Assembly: GCF_000152805.1 (NCBI RefSeq)
Contig: NZ_CH902578.1
Coordinates: 62,001-126,000, forward strand
Direction of reading: 5' to 3'
Source: Maritimibacter alkaliphilus HTCC2654
GTDB lineage: Bacteria; Pseudomonadota; Alphaproteobacteria; Rhodobacterales; Rhodobacteraceae
DNA: 64,000 nt
Part shown: piece after piece, positions 44,991 through 55,567 of the stretch
Layout: each line of letters begins with the position of its first letter
Numbering within the stretch: the first letter of the stretch is position 1
The notes under the pieces: generated by a model
Database searches by the model: none
Told to the model about the DNA's origin: nothing
Seen by the model: only the letters and a program-made list of their open reading frames with translations
Program-made: the position numbers and the translations under genes

Positions 44991-46261
44991 TGCTGCGCCG
45001 TCTGCACCACGAACAGCCCGCGTCTTTCGCCTTCACGCCTGACAACCAGGCCTGGGCGGAAGCGCAGATGACCAAATACCCGGAAGGGCGGCAGGCGTCC
45101 GCCATCATCCCGCTTCTGTGGCGCGCGCAGGAGCAGGAAGGCTGGCTGACCAAGCCCGCGATCGAGGGTGTGGCCGATATGCTCGGCATGGAATACATCC
45201 GCGCGCTGGAAGTCGCGACCTTCTACTTCATGTTCCAACTGCAACCGGTTGGGTCCGTTGCGCATTTCCAGATCTGCGGGACGACCTCCTGCATGATTAT
45301 GGGCGCTGAAGACCTGATCGCGGTCTGCAAGGAAAAGATCGCGCCGAACCCGCACGAGTTGTCGGCGGACGGCAAGTTTTCGTGGGAAGAGGTCGAATGC
45401 CTCGGCTCCTGCGCGAATGCGCCCATGGCCCAGATCGGCAAGGATTATTACGAGGATCTGACGACCGAGAGCTTCGGTGACCTGATCGACCGCATGGGTG
45501 CGGGCGAGGTGCCGCTGCCGGGTCCGCAGAACGGACGTTACGCCTCCGAACCTGCGGGTGGGCTGACGAGCCTCAAGGACCATGAGGCGAACAAGAACCC
45601 GGCGAACGCGTCGGTCGCGCTGGCGACGGACATCGGCGACACGCTCAAGCGCATCGACGGGACCGAGGTGCCGCTCACCGCGCCGTGGCAGGGCGAAGGC
45701 CGCAAGGTCGCCGTCAAGGCGCGCAAGACGGTCAAGTCGCCGGGGGATGCCCAGGCGGCCATGTCCGACGCGAACGAGACCGCCAAGCCCAAGGCCAAGG
45801 CCACCGGCAAGCCCGCCGAGACGACCGACGCGGGTGCGGCCAAGACGACGACCGGCAAGGCGGACGACGCGAAAGCGGCCAAGGGGGGCGACGCGCCGTC
45901 GAAGACGGATGCTCCGGCCATGACCGCCGGATCGGACGCGCCGGGCGCGACCGGAACGCCCGCATCCGGTCCGGGCACGAAGCCCCGCGCGATGAAAGCG
46001 CCGCGCAAGTCGGGCGCCGACGATCTGAAGGCGATCAAGGGCGTCGGTCCCAAGCTCGAAACCATGCTGAACGGCATGGGATTCTATCACTACGACCAGA
46101 TCGCCAAGTGGTCGGGCGAGGAAATCGCCTGGGTCGACCAGAACCTCGAAGGGTTCAAGGGCCGCGTCAGCCGCGACAACTGGGTCGATCAGGCCAAGAC
46201 ACTCGCCGAAGGTGGCGAAACCGAATTCTCGAAGAAAGTGAAGAAAGGCGACGTCTACTGA
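44990..46261 (+). CDS. nuoE: NADH-quinone oxidoreductase subunit E with a C-terminal HhH extension
   Basis: A 423-residue protein. Residues 1-190 are the 24-kDa thioredoxin-like subunit binding [2Fe-2S] N1a through C96, C101, C137 and C141. They are followed by a Lys/Ala/Thr-rich, probably disordered linker (about 195-340) and a compact helix-hairpin-helix-type domain (344-423, [17 protein letters not shown]). Typical NuoE proteins have about 160-240 residues. The extension is shared with the following gene. Extended NuoE proteins are known in Rhodobacter-type bacteria; what the HhH part does in complex I is unknown. Confidence 0.95.
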   Translation: MLRRLHHEQPASFAFTPDNQAWAEAQMTKYPEGRQASAIIPLLWRAQEQEGWLTKPAIEGVADMLGMEYIRALEVATFYFMFQLQPVGSVAHFQICGTTSCMIMGAEDLIAVCKEKIAPNPHELSADGKFSWEEVECLGSCANAPMAQIGKDYYEDLTTESFGDLIDRMGAGEVPLPGPQNGRYASEPAGGLTSLKDHEANKNPANASVALATDIGDTLKRIDGTEVPLTAPWQGEGRKVAVKARKTVKSPGDAQAAMSDANETAKPKAKATGKPAETTDAGAAKTTTGKADDAKAAKGGDAPSKTDAPAMTAGSDAPGATGTPASGPGTKPRAMKAPRKSGADDLKAIKGVGPKLETMLNGMGFYHYDQIAKWSGEEIAWVDQNLEGFKGRVSRDNWVDQAKTLAEGGETEFSKKVKKGDVY

Positions 46262-46373
46262 GGCGTCGGTTCAAGCATGAGGTTGGCAGGGGACATAAGA
46301 CGAAAGTCTGCGGCACAAGACCGCAGGTCCGTTGCTATGGGTGAAACCCTCAACTGCAACAGGGAATTGGGAA

Positions 46374-47270
46374 ATGGCAAATAACGACGGCGGCCTGTTT
46401 TCGTGCCGCAATACCTGCTGGATCGTCGGGGGGCTGCTTGGCCTCGTGGTGCTTCTGCTCATCAACAGCCCGTGGATCGTGGCGATCATCGTGGGCCTCG
46501 TGGTCGCGGTGGCCGTGGCGCTGATCCTGCAACGGCTGTTCTGTTCGGACGTTCCGGCGTCCTCCGGCATGGGGACCAGTGCGCCTGCCAGTGCGGCGGC
46601 GACATCGACCACCGAACCGGCGGCGGCAGCGGCGAGTTCCGCAGGCACCGGCGACATGGACGCGGCGGCGGCCAAGCCCGCGCCTGCCGAAGAGGCTTCG
46701 GCCAAAGCGCAAGCCGCCGAGGATGCACCGGGGACCGAGACGGTGGCGGACGAAACCGCCGCCCCCGCAGCCGCGCAGGAGGCCGAGCCTTCGCCGGACC
46801 CGATCATCAAGCCGTCCACCGCGCTTCCGGGTCAGCGTGAGCTGGAAGCCAAGAAGGGCGACTGGAAATACGAGAAAGAGCCTTCGGCGAAACCGGCGGC
46901 CAAGACCAAGACCGCCAAGACCTCCAAGGCCGAAACCGCGAAACCGGCGGCAGCCCCCGTTGCGGCGGGCGAAGGCCCGGAATTGCTCGACGGACCCAAG
47001 GGCGGCGTGGCCGACGACCTCAAGCTCATCAAGGGCGTGGGGCCGGGGATCGAGAAAAAGCTGCATGATGCGGGCGTCTTCCACTACGACCAGATCGCCC
47101 AGTGGACCGATGCCGACATCGCGGTGATGGACGACAAGCTGTCGTTCCGGGGCCGCATCAAGCGCGACGACTGGATCACGCAGGCCAGACAACTCGCCTC
47201 GGGCGAACAAACTGAATTCTCGAAACGGGCGTCCTCATCGGGGCTCTACGACGAGAACAAGAAGAAGTAA
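46374..47270 (+). CDS. Membrane protein with the NuoE-type HhH domain
   Basis: 298 residues: short cytoplasmic start with two cysteines, two hydrophobic helices (about 16-53), a long Ala/Pro/Glu/Lys-rich linker (about 60-205), and a C-terminal HhH domain (214-298, LKLIKGVGPGIEKKLHDAG) clearly homologous to the NuoE extension, including the TEFSK ending. A DNA-nuclease-like label (H3TH) is often given to this domain, but no catalytic residues are evident. It lies between nuoE and nuoF and probably associates with the complex I arm at the membrane. Confidence 0.85.
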   Translation: MANNDGGLFSCRNTCWIVGGLLGLVVLLLINSPWIVAIIVGLVVAVAVALILQRLFCSDVPASSGMGTSAPASAAATSTTEPAAAAASSAGTGDMDAAAAKPAPAEEASAKAQAAEDAPGTETVADETAAPAAAQEAEPSPDPIIKPSTALPGQRELEAKKGDWKYEKEPSAKPAAKTKTAKTSKAETAKPAAAPVAAGEGPELLDGPKGGVADDLKLIKGVGPGIEKKLHDAGVFHYDQIAQWTDADIAVMDDKLSFRGRIKRDDWITQARQLASGEQTEFSKRASSSGLYDENKKK

Positions 47271-47285
47271 GGCCAGGTGCACGCG

Positions 47286-47513
47286 ATGAGCACGGGTGAG
47301 GACGGACTGGAACGCAAACGGCAGGGGCGGCTGGCCACTGTCGCGATCCTCGCGTCCGCCCTCGGCTTCATGGGGCTGACATGGCTTGGGGAAACCCTCG
47401 GCTGGTCGAACCGTGTGCTCGGCCTCATCGGGCTTGCCGCCATGGCGGGCTTCGCATTCGGACTGATCGTGGCCATCCGGCTTTTGCTGGATGGTCGCAA
47501 CACCAAAGGATAG
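47286..47513 (+). CDS. Small two-helix membrane protein (DUF5337-like)
   Basis: 75 residues with two hydrophobic helices (about 15-37 and 42-66) after a charged N-terminus. It matches in size and place the small DUF5337 protein found in rhodobacterial nuo clusters. The preferred start is ATG 47286; GTG 47277 would add three residues. It may be an accessory subunit or assembly factor; function unproven. Confidence 0.7.
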   Translation: MSTGEDGLERKRQGRLATVAILASALGFMGLTWLGETLGWSNRVLGLIGLAAMAGFAFGLIVAIRLLLDGRNTKG

Positions 47514-47519
47514 ACAGGC

Positions 47520-48821
47520 ATGCTGAAAGATCAGGATCGGATCTTCACCAACCTCTACGGGATGCACGACCGGACCTTGAAAGGTGCGCAGATGCGCGGC
47601 CATTGGGACGGGACCGCCGGCATCATCCAAAAGGGGCGTGACTGGATCGTCGACCAGATGAAAGCCTCGGGTCTTCGGGGCCGGGGCGGCGCGGGCTTCC
47701 CCACGGGACTCAAATGGTCGTTCATGCCGAAGGAATCCGATGGGCGCCCCGCCTATCTCGTCGTCAACGCGGACGAATCCGAGCCGGGCACCTGCAAGGA
47801 CCGCGAGATCATGCGCCACGATCCGCACACGCTGATCGAGGGGTGCCTGATCGCGTCTTTCGCGATGAACGCGCATGCCTGCTACATCTACATTCGCGGC
47901 GAATACATCCGCGAGCGCGAGGCGCTTCAAGCCGCCATCGACGAGGCTTACGACGCGGGCCTTCTGGGCAAGAACGCGGCTGGCTCCGGCTGGGACTTCG
48001 ACCTTTACCTGCACCACGGGGCAGGCGCCTATATCTGCGGCGAGGAAACCGCGCTGCTCGAGTCGCTGGAGGGCAAGAAGGGGATGCCGCGCATGAAGCC
48101 GCCGTTCCCGGCAGGCGCGGGTCTTTACGGCTGCCCGACCACGGTGAACAACGTCGAAAGCATCGCGGTGGTCCCGACCATCCTGCGGCGCGGGCCGGAA
48201 TGGTTCGCGAGCTTCGGCCGCAAGAACAACGAAGGCACCAAGCTTTTCGCCGTGTCCGGTCACGTGAACAACCCCTGCGTCGTCGAAGAGGCGATGTCGA
48301 TCTCGTTCGAGGAACTGATCGAAACGCATTGCGGCGGCATTCGCGGCGGCTGGGACAACCTGCTCGCGGTCATCCCCGGCGGGTCGTCCGTGCCCTGCGT
48401 GCGCGGCGAGAAGATGAAGGACGCCGTGATGGACTTCGACTACCTGCGCGGCGAGCTCGGCTCGGGTCTCGGCACCGCGGCGGTGATCGTGATGGACAAG
48501 TCGACCGACATCGTGAAAGCGATCTGGCGGCTGTCGAAATTCTACAAGCACGAAAGCTGCGGCCAGTGCACGCCCTGCCGCGAAGGCACCGGCTGGATGA
48601 TGCGTGTCATGGACCGTCTGGTGCGCGGCGAGGCCGAGCTGGAAGAGATCGACATGTTGTTCGACGTGACCAAGCAGGTCGAAGGTCACACCATCTGCGC
48701 GCTCGGCGATGCGGCGGCATGGCCCATTCAGGGTCTGATCCGCAACTTCCGCGAAGAGATTGAGGACCGCATCAAGGCGCAGAAGTCGGGCCGTATCTCG
48801 GCAGCGGTGGCGGCGGAGTAA
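47520..48821 (+). CDS. nuoF: NADH-quinone oxidoreductase subunit F
   Basis: A 433-residue 51-kDa subunit that binds NADH, FMN and [4Fe-4S] N3. Nucleotide loops [16 protein letters not shown] and [15 protein letters not shown], and cluster ligands C347, C350, C353 and C393 ([15 protein letters not shown]). It is the entry point for electrons from NADH. It starts 6 bp after the DUF5337-like gene. Confidence 0.98.
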   Translation: MLKDQDRIFTNLYGMHDRTLKGAQMRGHWDGTAGIIQKGRDWIVDQMKASGLRGRGGAGFPTGLKWSFMPKESDGRPAYLVVNADESEPGTCKDREIMRHDPHTLIEGCLIASFAMNAHACYIYIRGEYIREREALQAAIDEAYDAGLLGKNAAGSGWDFDLYLHHGAGAYICGEETALLESLEGKKGMPRMKPPFPAGAGLYGCPTTVNNVESIAVVPTILRRGPEWFASFGRKNNEGTKLFAVSGHVNNPCVVEEAMSISFEELIETHCGGIRGGWDNLLAVIPGGSSVPCVRGEKMKDAVMDFDYLRGELGSGLGTAAVIVMDKSTDIVKAIWRLSKFYKHESCGQCTPCREGTGWMMRVMDRLVRGEAELEEIDMLFDVTKQVEGHTICALGDAAAWPIQGLIRNFREEIEDRIKAQKSGRISAAVAAE

Positions 48822-48902
48822 CGGCGTGATGCGGGTGGCGCATAACGGGCCGATGCGGCGAGGGACCGGGCGGGAAAACCGCGCGGCCCATCGTCCTGCG
48901 CG

Positions 48903-49088
48903 TCAGTCGGTATTCGTCACCTTGTCGATGTTCTCGCGGTCCGTCTTCGGCATACCTTCGGAGATGTCGTCCGAGGTCTCTTCGGTCTTCTCGCGGCCCG
49001 CGTCGCCGGTTTCGATGAATTTCTCGGTCTGGTCCTCGGCGATTTCCGCGCCTTTCTCAAGATCGGTCGGTTTGACTTTGTCGGACAT
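48903..49088 (-). CDS. Small acidic protein, antisense within the nuo cluster
   Basis: A 61-residue, very hydrophilic protein rich in Glu, Asp, Lys and Thr (MSDKVKPTDLEKGAE start), predicted disordered. It is encoded against the nuo direction in the nuoF-nuoG interval and has a strong AAAGGAGG ribosome site 8 nt before its ATG. Its own promoter would have to lie in the 49090-49166 interval before the DUF3291 gene. Function unknown; stress-type intrinsically disordered proteins look similar. Confidence 0.65.
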   Translation of the reverse strand: MSDKVKPTDLEKGAEIAEDQTEKFIETGDAGREKTEETSDDISEGMPKTDRENIDKVTNTD

Positions 49089-49166
49089 GGGATGGTCCTC
49101 CTTTCCGCTCAAACGCGGCACCGGGGGTCTCGGTTCCGCGCCCGCAACAATGGTGGGAGATGCGGC

Positions 49167-49667
49167 ATGACGCGTGAAGGTCTGCATCTGGCCGAGTTGA
49201 ACGTGGGGCGTCTCGTCGCCGACACCGAAGATCCGCGTGTGGCCGAATTCATGGGCGCGCTCGACCGTGTGAACGCCATGGGCAAGCGGATGCCGGGGTT
49301 CGTCTGGATGATGGAAGGCTCGGGCGAGCCGGGGACCGGCAACACCGAGGCCAAGATCGGCGACGACCCGCGCTTCGTGTCGAACCTGACGGTGTGGGAG
49401 AACGTCGAAAGCCTTGAGCATTTCGTGTTCAACACGGTGCACAAGCAATTCTATGACCGCCGCGCCGAGTGGTTCGAACTGATGACCGACCAGCACTTCG
49501 TGATGTGGTGGGTGCCGATTGGTCACCAGCCCACGCTCGACGAGGCGCTGGACCGGCTCGAGGCCAGAAAACGCGATGGCGACAGCGACGCGGCCTTTGG
49601 CTGGGCGTGGTTGAAAGAGGCGACGCTTCACGAAACCAAATCCTGCGCGGGGGTGGCGGCGGAATGA
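49167..49667 (+). CDS. DUF3291 family protein
   Basis: 166 residues, dimeric alpha-beta barrel type of the DUF3291 group related to antibiotic-biosynthesis monooxygenases: LAELNVGRL, SNLTVWENVESLEHFVF and WWVPIGHQPTLDEALDRLE are characteristic. Possible small oxygenase or stress protein. Start at 49167 with GGGAG upstream. Inserted between nuoF and nuoG and coupled by ATGA to the next gene. Confidence 0.85.
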   Translation: MTREGLHLAELNVGRLVADTEDPRVAEFMGALDRVNAMGKRMPGFVWMMEGSGEPGTGNTEAKIGDDPRFVSNLTVWENVESLEHFVFNTVHKQFYDRRAEWFELMTDQHFVMWWVPIGHQPTLDEALDRLEARKRDGDSDAAFGWAWLKEATLHETKSCAGVAAE

Positions 49668-50077
49668 TCCGGGTATCGCATATCGCAATGCTGGCCGCCG
49701 CCATCGCGTTGTCGGGCTGCGGGATGCTGAACCGTGTGTCGGCGCGGACAGCGCCGGAGCGCCCGGCGGAGGCCATCGGCTCAGCGGCGCAGGACGTGGA
49801 CCGCTTCACCTCGGGCGGGGCGGATTACACGGTCGAATATCGCAGCCACGGGTTGTGGCGCGATGCCATGGGCAATGCGGGGGCCGATGCCGGTGCGCCG
49901 CAGATCACGGTCGGGCGGGCCGACGGCACGCCGCTGACCGAAGACGACATTCTGGCGGCGCGGGGCGTCGCCAAGGCCTATTGCGCCGAGAACCCGCAGT
50001 TCCGGCGTGACACGATCTTCGGCGACGGGGTCGTGGTGGAGGACGGGAAGGTGATCTTCTCGGAAATCTGCGACTAG
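49664..50077 (+). CDS. Putative lipoprotein, unknown
   Basis: A 137-residue protein with a lipoprotein signal (MIRVSHIAMLAAAIALSGC, lipobox LSGC). The mature part contains FTSGGADYTVEYRS and DDILAARGVAKAYCAENP, with a final Cys pair candidate (AYC and EICD). No family recognised. ATGA overlap with the DUF3291 gene; nuoG follows after 56 bp. Confidence 0.75.
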   Translation: MIRVSHIAMLAAAIALSGCGMLNRVSARTAPERPAEAIGSAAQDVDRFTSGGADYTVEYRSHGLWRDAMGNAGADAGAPQITVGRADGTPLTEDDILAARGVAKAYCAENPQFRRDTIFGDGVVVEDGKVIFSEICD

Positions 50078-50133
50078 GGCCGAACGGGAAATGACAAGCG
50101 CCGGGGCAGCCCGGCAGGATGAGTGAGAGACGC

Positions 50134-52158
50134 ATGAGCGATCTGAAGAAAATCGTCATCGACGGGAACGAGGTCGAGGTGGACGGGGCGATGACCCTGA
50201 TTCAGGCCTGCGAGGAAGCCGGGATCGAAATTCCCCGGTTCTGCTATCACGAGCGCCTGTCGATCGCGGGCAACTGCCGCATGTGTCTGGTCGAGGTCGT
50301 CGGCGGCCCGCCCAAACCCGCCGCCTCCTGCGCGATGCAGGTGAAAGACCTGCGCCCCGGTCCGGAAGGTCAGCCGCCGGTCGTCAAGACCAACAGCCCG
50401 ATGGTCAAGAAGGCCCGCGAAGGGGTGATGGAGTTCCTGCTCATCAACCACCCGCTCGACTGCCCGATCTGCGATCAGGGTGGCGAATGCGACCTTCAGG
50501 ATCAGGCGATGGCCTACGGCGTCGACTTCTCGCGCTACCGCGAACCCAAGCGCGCGACCGAGGATCTGGACCTCGGCCCGCTGGTGTCGACCCAGATGAC
50601 GCGCTGCATTTCCTGCACCCGCTGCGTGCGCTTCACGACCGAGGTCGCGGGCATTCACCAGATGGGTCAGACGGGGCGCGGCGAGGATGCCGAGATCACC
50701 AGTTATCTGAACGAGACGCTGGATTCGAACCTTCAGGGCAACATCATCGACCTGTGCCCGGTGGGCGCGCTGACGTCGAAACCCTATGCCTATCAGGCCC
50801 GTCCGTGGGAGCTGACCAAGACCGAAACCATCGACGTGATGGATGCGCTCGGGTCGAACATCCGGGTCGACACCAAGGGGCGCGAAGTCATGCGCATCCT
50901 GCCGCGCAACCATGACGGCGTGAACGAAGAGTGGATTTCCGACAAGACCCGCTTTGTCTGGGACGGTCTGCGCCGCCAGCGGCTCGACAAGCCCTATGTG
51001 CGCAAGAACGGCAAGCTGACCCCGGTCGAATGGCCCGAGGCGCTGTCGGCGGCGGCCGAGGCGATGAAGGGCAAGAAGGTCGCAGGTCTCATCGGCGATC
51101 TTGCGTCGACCGAGGCGGCCTTCAGCCTCAAGCAACTCATCGAGGGGCAGGGCGGCACGGTCGAATGCCGCGTGGACGGGGCGAAGCTGCCCGCCGGCAA
51201 CCGCTCGGCCTATGTCGGCACCGCGACCATCGAAGACATCGACAGTGCCGAGATGATCCAACTGATCGGCACCAACCCGCGTGACGAGGCGCCGGTTCTG
51301 AACGCGCGTATCCGCAAGGCGTGGCTGCGCGGCGCGACGGTCGGCTATGTCGGCGTGCCGGGTGTGGACCTGACCTATGACTACGTGCAGGTCGGCGACG
51401 ACCGCGTGGCGGTCGAGGAACTGTCGTCCAAAACCATTTCGGACGCGACCAAGGCCAAGAACACGCTTGTGATCGTGGGCATGGGCGCGCTGAACGAGGC
51501 GGACGGCGAGGCGGTTCTGTCGCACGCCATGAAGCTCGCTGAGAACACCAACGGCAAACTGCTGGTCCTGCACACCGCTGCGGCTCGGGTCGGCGCGATG
51601 GACGTGGGCGCGACCACCGAGGGTGGCATCAAGGCCGCGACCGAGGGGGCCGAGGTCATCTTCAACATGGGCGCGGACGAGGTCGAAATCGACGCGGGCG
51701 CGACCGTGATCTACATGGGCAGCCACGGAGACCGTGGGGCGCACCGTGCCGACATCATCCTGCCCTCGGCTGCCTACACCGAAGAGTCGGGCCTGTTCGT
51801 GAACACCGAAGGCCGCCCGCAACTGGCGCTGCGCGCCGCCTTCCCGCCGGGGCAGGCCAAAGAAAACTGGGCCGTCCTGCGTGCGTTGTCCGCCGAACTG
51901 GGCGCGACCCAGCCGTGGGACACCCAAGCGGGCCTGCGCCGCGCCATGGTGGAAGCGGTGCCGCATCTGGGCGCGGTCGACGTTGTGGCCGAGAACGACT
52001 GGCAACCGCTGGCGCTTGGGAAACTCGGCAAGGCGTCGTTCCGTCCGATCGTCGCGGATCACTACCTGACGAACCCCATCGCGCGGGCGTCGGCGGTGAT
52101 GGCCGAACTGTCCGCGAACGCCAAGGCACGCGGATCGCAGAAGGTGGCCGCCGAGTGA
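50134..52158 (+). CDS. nuoG: NADH-quinone oxidoreductase subunit G
   Basis: A 674-residue 75-kDa subunit. It carries [2Fe-2S] N1b (C37, C48, C51, C66), the His-ligated cluster N5 (H106, C110, C113, C119), cluster N4 (CISCTRC region), then the molybdopterin-oxidoreductase-like domain that no longer holds molybdenum. I choose ATG 50134 because [21 protein letters not shown] aligns with the usual start; ATG 50119 adds five residues. Confidence 0.97.
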   Translation: MSDLKKIVIDGNEVEVDGAMTLIQACEEAGIEIPRFCYHERLSIAGNCRMCLVEVVGGPPKPAASCAMQVKDLRPGPEGQPPVVKTNSPMVKKAREGVMEFLLINHPLDCPICDQGGECDLQDQAMAYGVDFSRYREPKRATEDLDLGPLVSTQMTRCISCTRCVRFTTEVAGIHQMGQTGRGEDAEITSYLNETLDSNLQGNIIDLCPVGALTSKPYAYQARPWELTKTETIDVMDALGSNIRVDTKGREVMRILPRNHDGVNEEWISDKTRFVWDGLRRQRLDKPYVRKNGKLTPVEWPEALSAAAEAMKGKKVAGLIGDLASTEAAFSLKQLIEGQGGTVECRVDGAKLPAGNRSAYVGTATIEDIDSAEMIQLIGTNPRDEAPVLNARIRKAWLRGATVGYVGVPGVDLTYDYVQVGDDRVAVEELSSKTISDATKAKNTLVIVGMGALNEADGEAVLSHAMKLAENTNGKLLVLHTAAARVGAMDVGATTEGGIKAATEGAEVIFNMGADEVEIDAGATVIYMGSHGDRGAHRADIILPSAAYTEESGLFVNTEGRPQLALRAAFPPGQAKENWAVLRALSAELGATQPWDTQAGLRRAMVEAVPHLGAVDVVAENDWQPLALGKLGKASFRPIVADHYLTNPIARASAVMAELSANAKARGSQKVAAE

Positions 52159-52577
52159 TCCGCACCGTCGCATATGGCACGCTGGCTCTGGCCGCGCTGA
52201 CCGCCTGTTCCGAACAGGTGGAGGTCAGCCGTGCCGTGGCGAGCGCGCAGGCGGCGACAACGCCGTATCAGCCGGAATACCTCGATATCGGGACCCGGCT
52301 GCTCGACGGCGACCTCGTTGCCTTCGACGTCAAGATGAAGGGGGCCCGCAACAATCAGGACGTTGCGGACTATGCCCAATGCGCCGCCTCGCAATATGCG
52401 TTGATCCGGGGATACGGATTTGCGCGTCACGTGCGAACTGCGGTGGATAAACGCGGCGAAGTGTGGGAAGGGGACGCGACTTACGTGATCTCCGATGCGC
52501 TTCCCGATGGGTTGGCCAAGATCGACGCCGAAGTGGCGGTCGCGGCTTGCAAGGAAAACGGAATACCGACGATCTGA
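52155..52577 (+). CDS. Putative lipoprotein between nuoG and nuoH, unknown
   Basis: A 140-residue protein with signal and lipobox ([10 protein letters not shown]), GTG start overlapping the nuoG stop (GTGA). The mature part has a conserved-looking core ([39 protein letters not shown]) and a late Cys. Unrelated in sequence to the lipoprotein upstream of nuoG. Role in complex I not known. Confidence 0.75.
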   Translation: MIRTVAYGTLALAALTACSEQVEVSRAVASAQAATTPYQPEYLDIGTRLLDGDLVAFDVKMKGARNNQDVADYAQCAASQYALIRGYGFARHVRTAVDKRGEVWEGDATYVISDALPDGLAKIDAEVAVAACKENGIPTI

Positions 52578-52585
52578 GGCGACAG

Positions 52586-53623
52586 ATGTACGAATTTTTC
52601 ACGACGACCAATCTGGGGATTGCGCTGACGATCGTGGGGCAGGTGCTCCTGATCGTGGTGCCGCTTCTGGTCGCGCTGGCCTTCCTGCTCTACTACGACC
52701 GCAAGGTCTGGGCGGCGGTTCAGATGCGCCGCGGCCCGAACGTGGTGGGCGCTTTCGGCCTGCTGCAAAGCTTCGCGGACTTCCTGAAGTATGTGCTCAA
52801 GGAAATCGTGGTGCCGGCGGGGGCGGACAAGTTCGTCTTTTTCCTCGCCCCGATGCTGTCCTTCGTGCTCGCCATGGTCGCCTGGGCGGTGATCCCGTTC
52901 AACGACCGCTGGGTTCTGGCGGATGTGAACGTCGCGATCCTGTTCGTCTTCGCCGTCTCCTCGCTCGAGGTGTACGGCGTGATCATGGGCGGCTGGGCGT
53001 CGAACTCCAAATACCCGTTCCTTGGCTCGCTCCGGTCCGCCGCGCAGATGATTTCCTACGAGGTCTCCATCGGCCTCATCATCATCGGCGTCATCATCTC
53101 GACCGGGTCGATGAACTTCGGCGACATCGTGCGCGCGCAGGACGGGGCGGGGCTGTTCAGCTGGTATTGGCTGCCGCACTTCCCGATGGTCTTTTTGTTC
53201 CTGATCTCGGCCATGGCCGAAACCAACCGCCCGCCGTTCGATCTGCCGGAAGCGGAATCGGAACTGGTCGCGGGCTATCAGGTGGAATACTCCTCCACCC
53301 CGTTCCTTCTGTTCATGATCGGGGAATACGTGGCCATCGTGCTGATGTGCACGCTCGTCTCGATCCTGTTCTTCGGGGGCTGGCTGTCGCCCATTGAGGC
53401 GATCCCGGACGGGGCGCTCTGGCTCATCCTCAAGATCTTCTTCTTCTTCACGATCTTCGCGATGGTGAAGGCGATCACCCCGCGCTACCGCTACGACCAG
53501 CTTATGCGGATCGGCTGGAAAGTGTTCCTGCCCCTGTCGCTGATCTGGGTCGTGCTGGTGGCCTTCTTTGCTCAATACGGCGCGTTCTGGGGCACCTACG
53601 CGCGCTGGACCGTGGGAGGCTGA
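52586..53623 (+). CDS. nuoH: NADH-quinone oxidoreductase subunit H
   Basis: A 345-residue membrane subunit with eight helices at the junction with the peripheral arm, lining the quinone channel. Conserved [22 protein letters not shown], the [14 protein letters not shown] loop and [21 protein letters not shown] are all present. Confidence 0.98.
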   Translation: MYEFFTTTNLGIALTIVGQVLLIVVPLLVALAFLLYYDRKVWAAVQMRRGPNVVGAFGLLQSFADFLKYVLKEIVVPAGADKFVFFLAPMLSFVLAMVAWAVIPFNDRWVLADVNVAILFVFAVSSLEVYGVIMGGWASNSKYPFLGSLRSAAQMISYEVSIGLIIIGVIISTGSMNFGDIVRAQDGAGLFSWYWLPHFPMVFLFLISAMAETNRPPFDLPEAESELVAGYQVEYSSTPFLLFMIGEYVAIVLMCTLVSILFFGGWLSPIEAIPDGALWLILKIFFFFTIFAMVKAITPRYRYDQLMRIGWKVFLPLSLIWVVLVAFFAQYGAFWGTYARWTVGG

Positions 53624-53626
53624 CGC

Positions 53627-54121
53627 ATGGCTAACATCGACTACACCCGCGCCGCCAAATACTTTCTGCTGACCGACTGGATCAAAGGGTTCCAGCTGGG
53701 CATCAAGTATTTCTTCAAGCCGAAGGCGACGCTGAACTACCCGCATGAAAAGGGCCCGCTTTCGCCCCGGTTCCGTGGCGAACACGCGCTGCGCCGCTAT
53801 CCGAATGGCGAAGAGCGCTGCATCGCCTGCAAGCTGTGCGAGGCGATCTGTCCGGCGCAGGCCATCACCATCGACGCGGAACCGCGCGAAGACGGCAGCC
53901 GCCGCACCACGCGCTACGACATCGACATGACGAAATGCATCTACTGCGGCTTCTGTCAGGAAGCCTGCCCGGTGGATGCCATCGTCGAGGGTCCGAACTT
54001 CGAATTCGCGACCGAAACCCGCGAGGAGCTCTTCTACGACAAGGACAAGCTTCTGGACAACGGCGAGCGTTGGGAAGCCGAGATTGCGCGCAATCTCGAA
54101 CTCGACGCGCCTTATCGGTAA
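53627..54121 (+). CDS. nuoI: NADH-quinone oxidoreductase subunit I
   Basis: A 164-residue ferredoxin-like subunit with two [4Fe-4S] clusters (N6a and N6b): C65, C68, C71 with C114, and C104, C107, C110 with C75 ([24 protein letters not shown]). It relays electrons to NuoB. It starts 3 bp after nuoH. Confidence 0.98.
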   Translation: MANIDYTRAAKYFLLTDWIKGFQLGIKYFFKPKATLNYPHEKGPLSPRFRGEHALRRYPNGEERCIACKLCEAICPAQAITIDAEPREDGSRRTTRYDIDMTKCIYCGFCQEACPVDAIVEGPNFEFATETREELFYDKDKLLDNGERWEAEIARNLELDAPYR

Positions 54122-54135
54122 GGGGGCGGCGGCGC

Positions 54136-54543
54136 ATGGGCGCGAGCGGTGCAAACCTGTTCGAGGATGACGCCTCGATGGACTGGCTGGAGGGCTATCG
54201 CGCCTCCGGGGCCGGTGCCGTCGCGTCCGCGCTCGACACCGCCGCCGGGACGCCCGTGACCGACTACCTCGACATGGATCAGGGCGCGGCGGCGCGGGCG
54301 GCGGCGGAAGTCGTGGCCGTGGCGCATGGCGCGTTTCCGTCGGGGATGTCGCAGGACCGTCTGGACCTGCTCAACGCCCACGGGTCCGACGTCCGGGCCA
54401 TGGACAGCATAAAGTCCCGCGCCACGTCGGCGCTGGATCGGTTGATTTCGGAGAACTCCGAGCTTCACGAGGTGTGGATGGACAGCGACGCCCAGTCCGA
54501 CTGGGTCGCGGCCATGAACGATTTGCGGCGGAGGCTGGGATGA
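54136..54543 (+). CDS. DUF4259 family protein
   Basis: 135 residues with the family start MGASGANLFEDDASMDWLEGY and a C-terminal LISENSELHEVWMD motif. DUF4259 proteins are small cytosolic proteins of unknown function found across bacteria. It follows nuoI by 14 bp and is coupled by ATGA to the next gene. Confidence 0.82.
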   Translation: MGASGANLFEDDASMDWLEGYRASGAGAVASALDTAAGTPVTDYLDMDQGAAARAAAEVVAVAHGAFPSGMSQDRLDLLNAHGSDVRAMDSIKSRATSALDRLISENSELHEVWMDSDAQSDWVAAMNDLRRRLG

Positions 54544-54956
54544 GCGATTTCACCAAGACATACGCGCGGATGATGGAGCAGGGCACGGCGATGCTCAAAG
54601 CCTTCAACCCGATGCTCGAGGATTTCACGCCCGAAGGGTTCGACAAGCTCTGGCCGACCATGCCCCGCGACTGGATGGAGGCCATGTTCGGCAATTCGTT
54701 CAACCCCGACGGGCTGGACGCAAAGACCCGGCTGATGGTCCTTCTGGGCGGTCTGGTCGCCACGGGGGCGACGCAGGACAGCCAGATCAAATACACGGTG
54801 CGTCACCTGATGGAGGCGGGCGCCACGCAGAAAGAGATTGGGGAAGTCATCTACCAGATGTCGATGCTGGGCGGACTTCCGGCGATGAACCACGCGCTCG
54901 AACTGGCCCAGGAGGTCTATGACGCGCAGAAAGACGACGAGGAGGGGGACGCATGA
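54540..54956 (+). CDS. Carboxymuconolactone decarboxylase-family protein lacking the CxxC
   Basis: 138 residues with the all-helical CMD/AhpD fold: [17 protein letters not shown], then [24 protein letters not shown]. The AhpD-type CxxC and any Cys are absent, so peroxiredoxin-reductase activity is unlikely; a decarboxylase or binding role remains possible. Coupled to the DUF4259 gene and to nuoJ by ATGA overlaps. Confidence 0.85.
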   Translation: MSDFTKTYARMMEQGTAMLKAFNPMLEDFTPEGFDKLWPTMPRDWMEAMFGNSFNPDGLDAKTRLMVLLGGLVATGATQDSQIKYTVRHLMEAGATQKEIGEVIYQMSMLGGLPAMNHALELAQEVYDAQKDDEEGDA

Positions 54957-55567
54957 CCGTCGCCGATTTCGCATTCTACGCCTTCGCGGTGACGACGCTT
55001 GTGGGCGGGCTGTTCACCGTTCTGGCCCGCAACCCGGTCCATTCCGTGCTGTGGCTCATCATGGCCTTCATCGGGTCGGCGGGGCTGTTCGTGGTGCTGG
55101 GGGCCGAATTCCTCGCCATGCTGCTGATGATCGTCTACGTCGGCGCGGTCGCCGTGCTGTTCCTGTTCGTCGTGATGATGCTGGACGTGGATTTCGCCGA
55201 GTTGAAGGCGGGCATGGCGAAATACATGCCGCTCGCGCTTCTGATCGCGGTCGTGCTGCTGATGCAGATGGGTATGATCTACGGCACGTGGCAGTTCGCG
55301 GACGGGGCCGAAGCCGCCCGCCGCGCGGTCACGCCGGACATGACCGAGGTCGAGAATACCGCCGCTCTGGGTCAGCTGATATACGACGACTATTTCCTTC
55401 TGTTCCAACTGTCCGGGCTGGTGCTGCTGGTCGCCATGATCGGCGCCATCGTCCTGACCCTCCGCCACCGCAAGGACATCAAGCGGCAGGATGTGCTCGC
55501 CCAGATGTACCGCGATCCGGCCAAGGCGCTGGAGCTTGTCGACGTGAAGCCGGGGCAGGGGCTTTGA
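54953..55567 (+). CDS. nuoJ: NADH-quinone oxidoreductase subunit J
   Basis: A 204-residue membrane subunit with five helices. The third helix carries the conserved bulge region ([25 protein letters not shown]) involved in coupling quinone reduction to proton movement. Overlaps the CMD-family gene by ATGA. Confidence 0.97.
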   Translation: MTVADFAFYAFAVTTLVGGLFTVLARNPVHSVLWLIMAFIGSAGLFVVLGAEFLAMLLMIVYVGAVAVLFLFVVMMLDVDFAELKAGMAKYMPLALLIAVVLLMQMGMIYGTWQFADGAEAARRAVTPDMTEVENTAALGQLIYDDYFLLFQLSGLVLLVAMIGAIVLTLRHRKDIKRQDVLAQMYRDPAKALELVDVKPGQGL

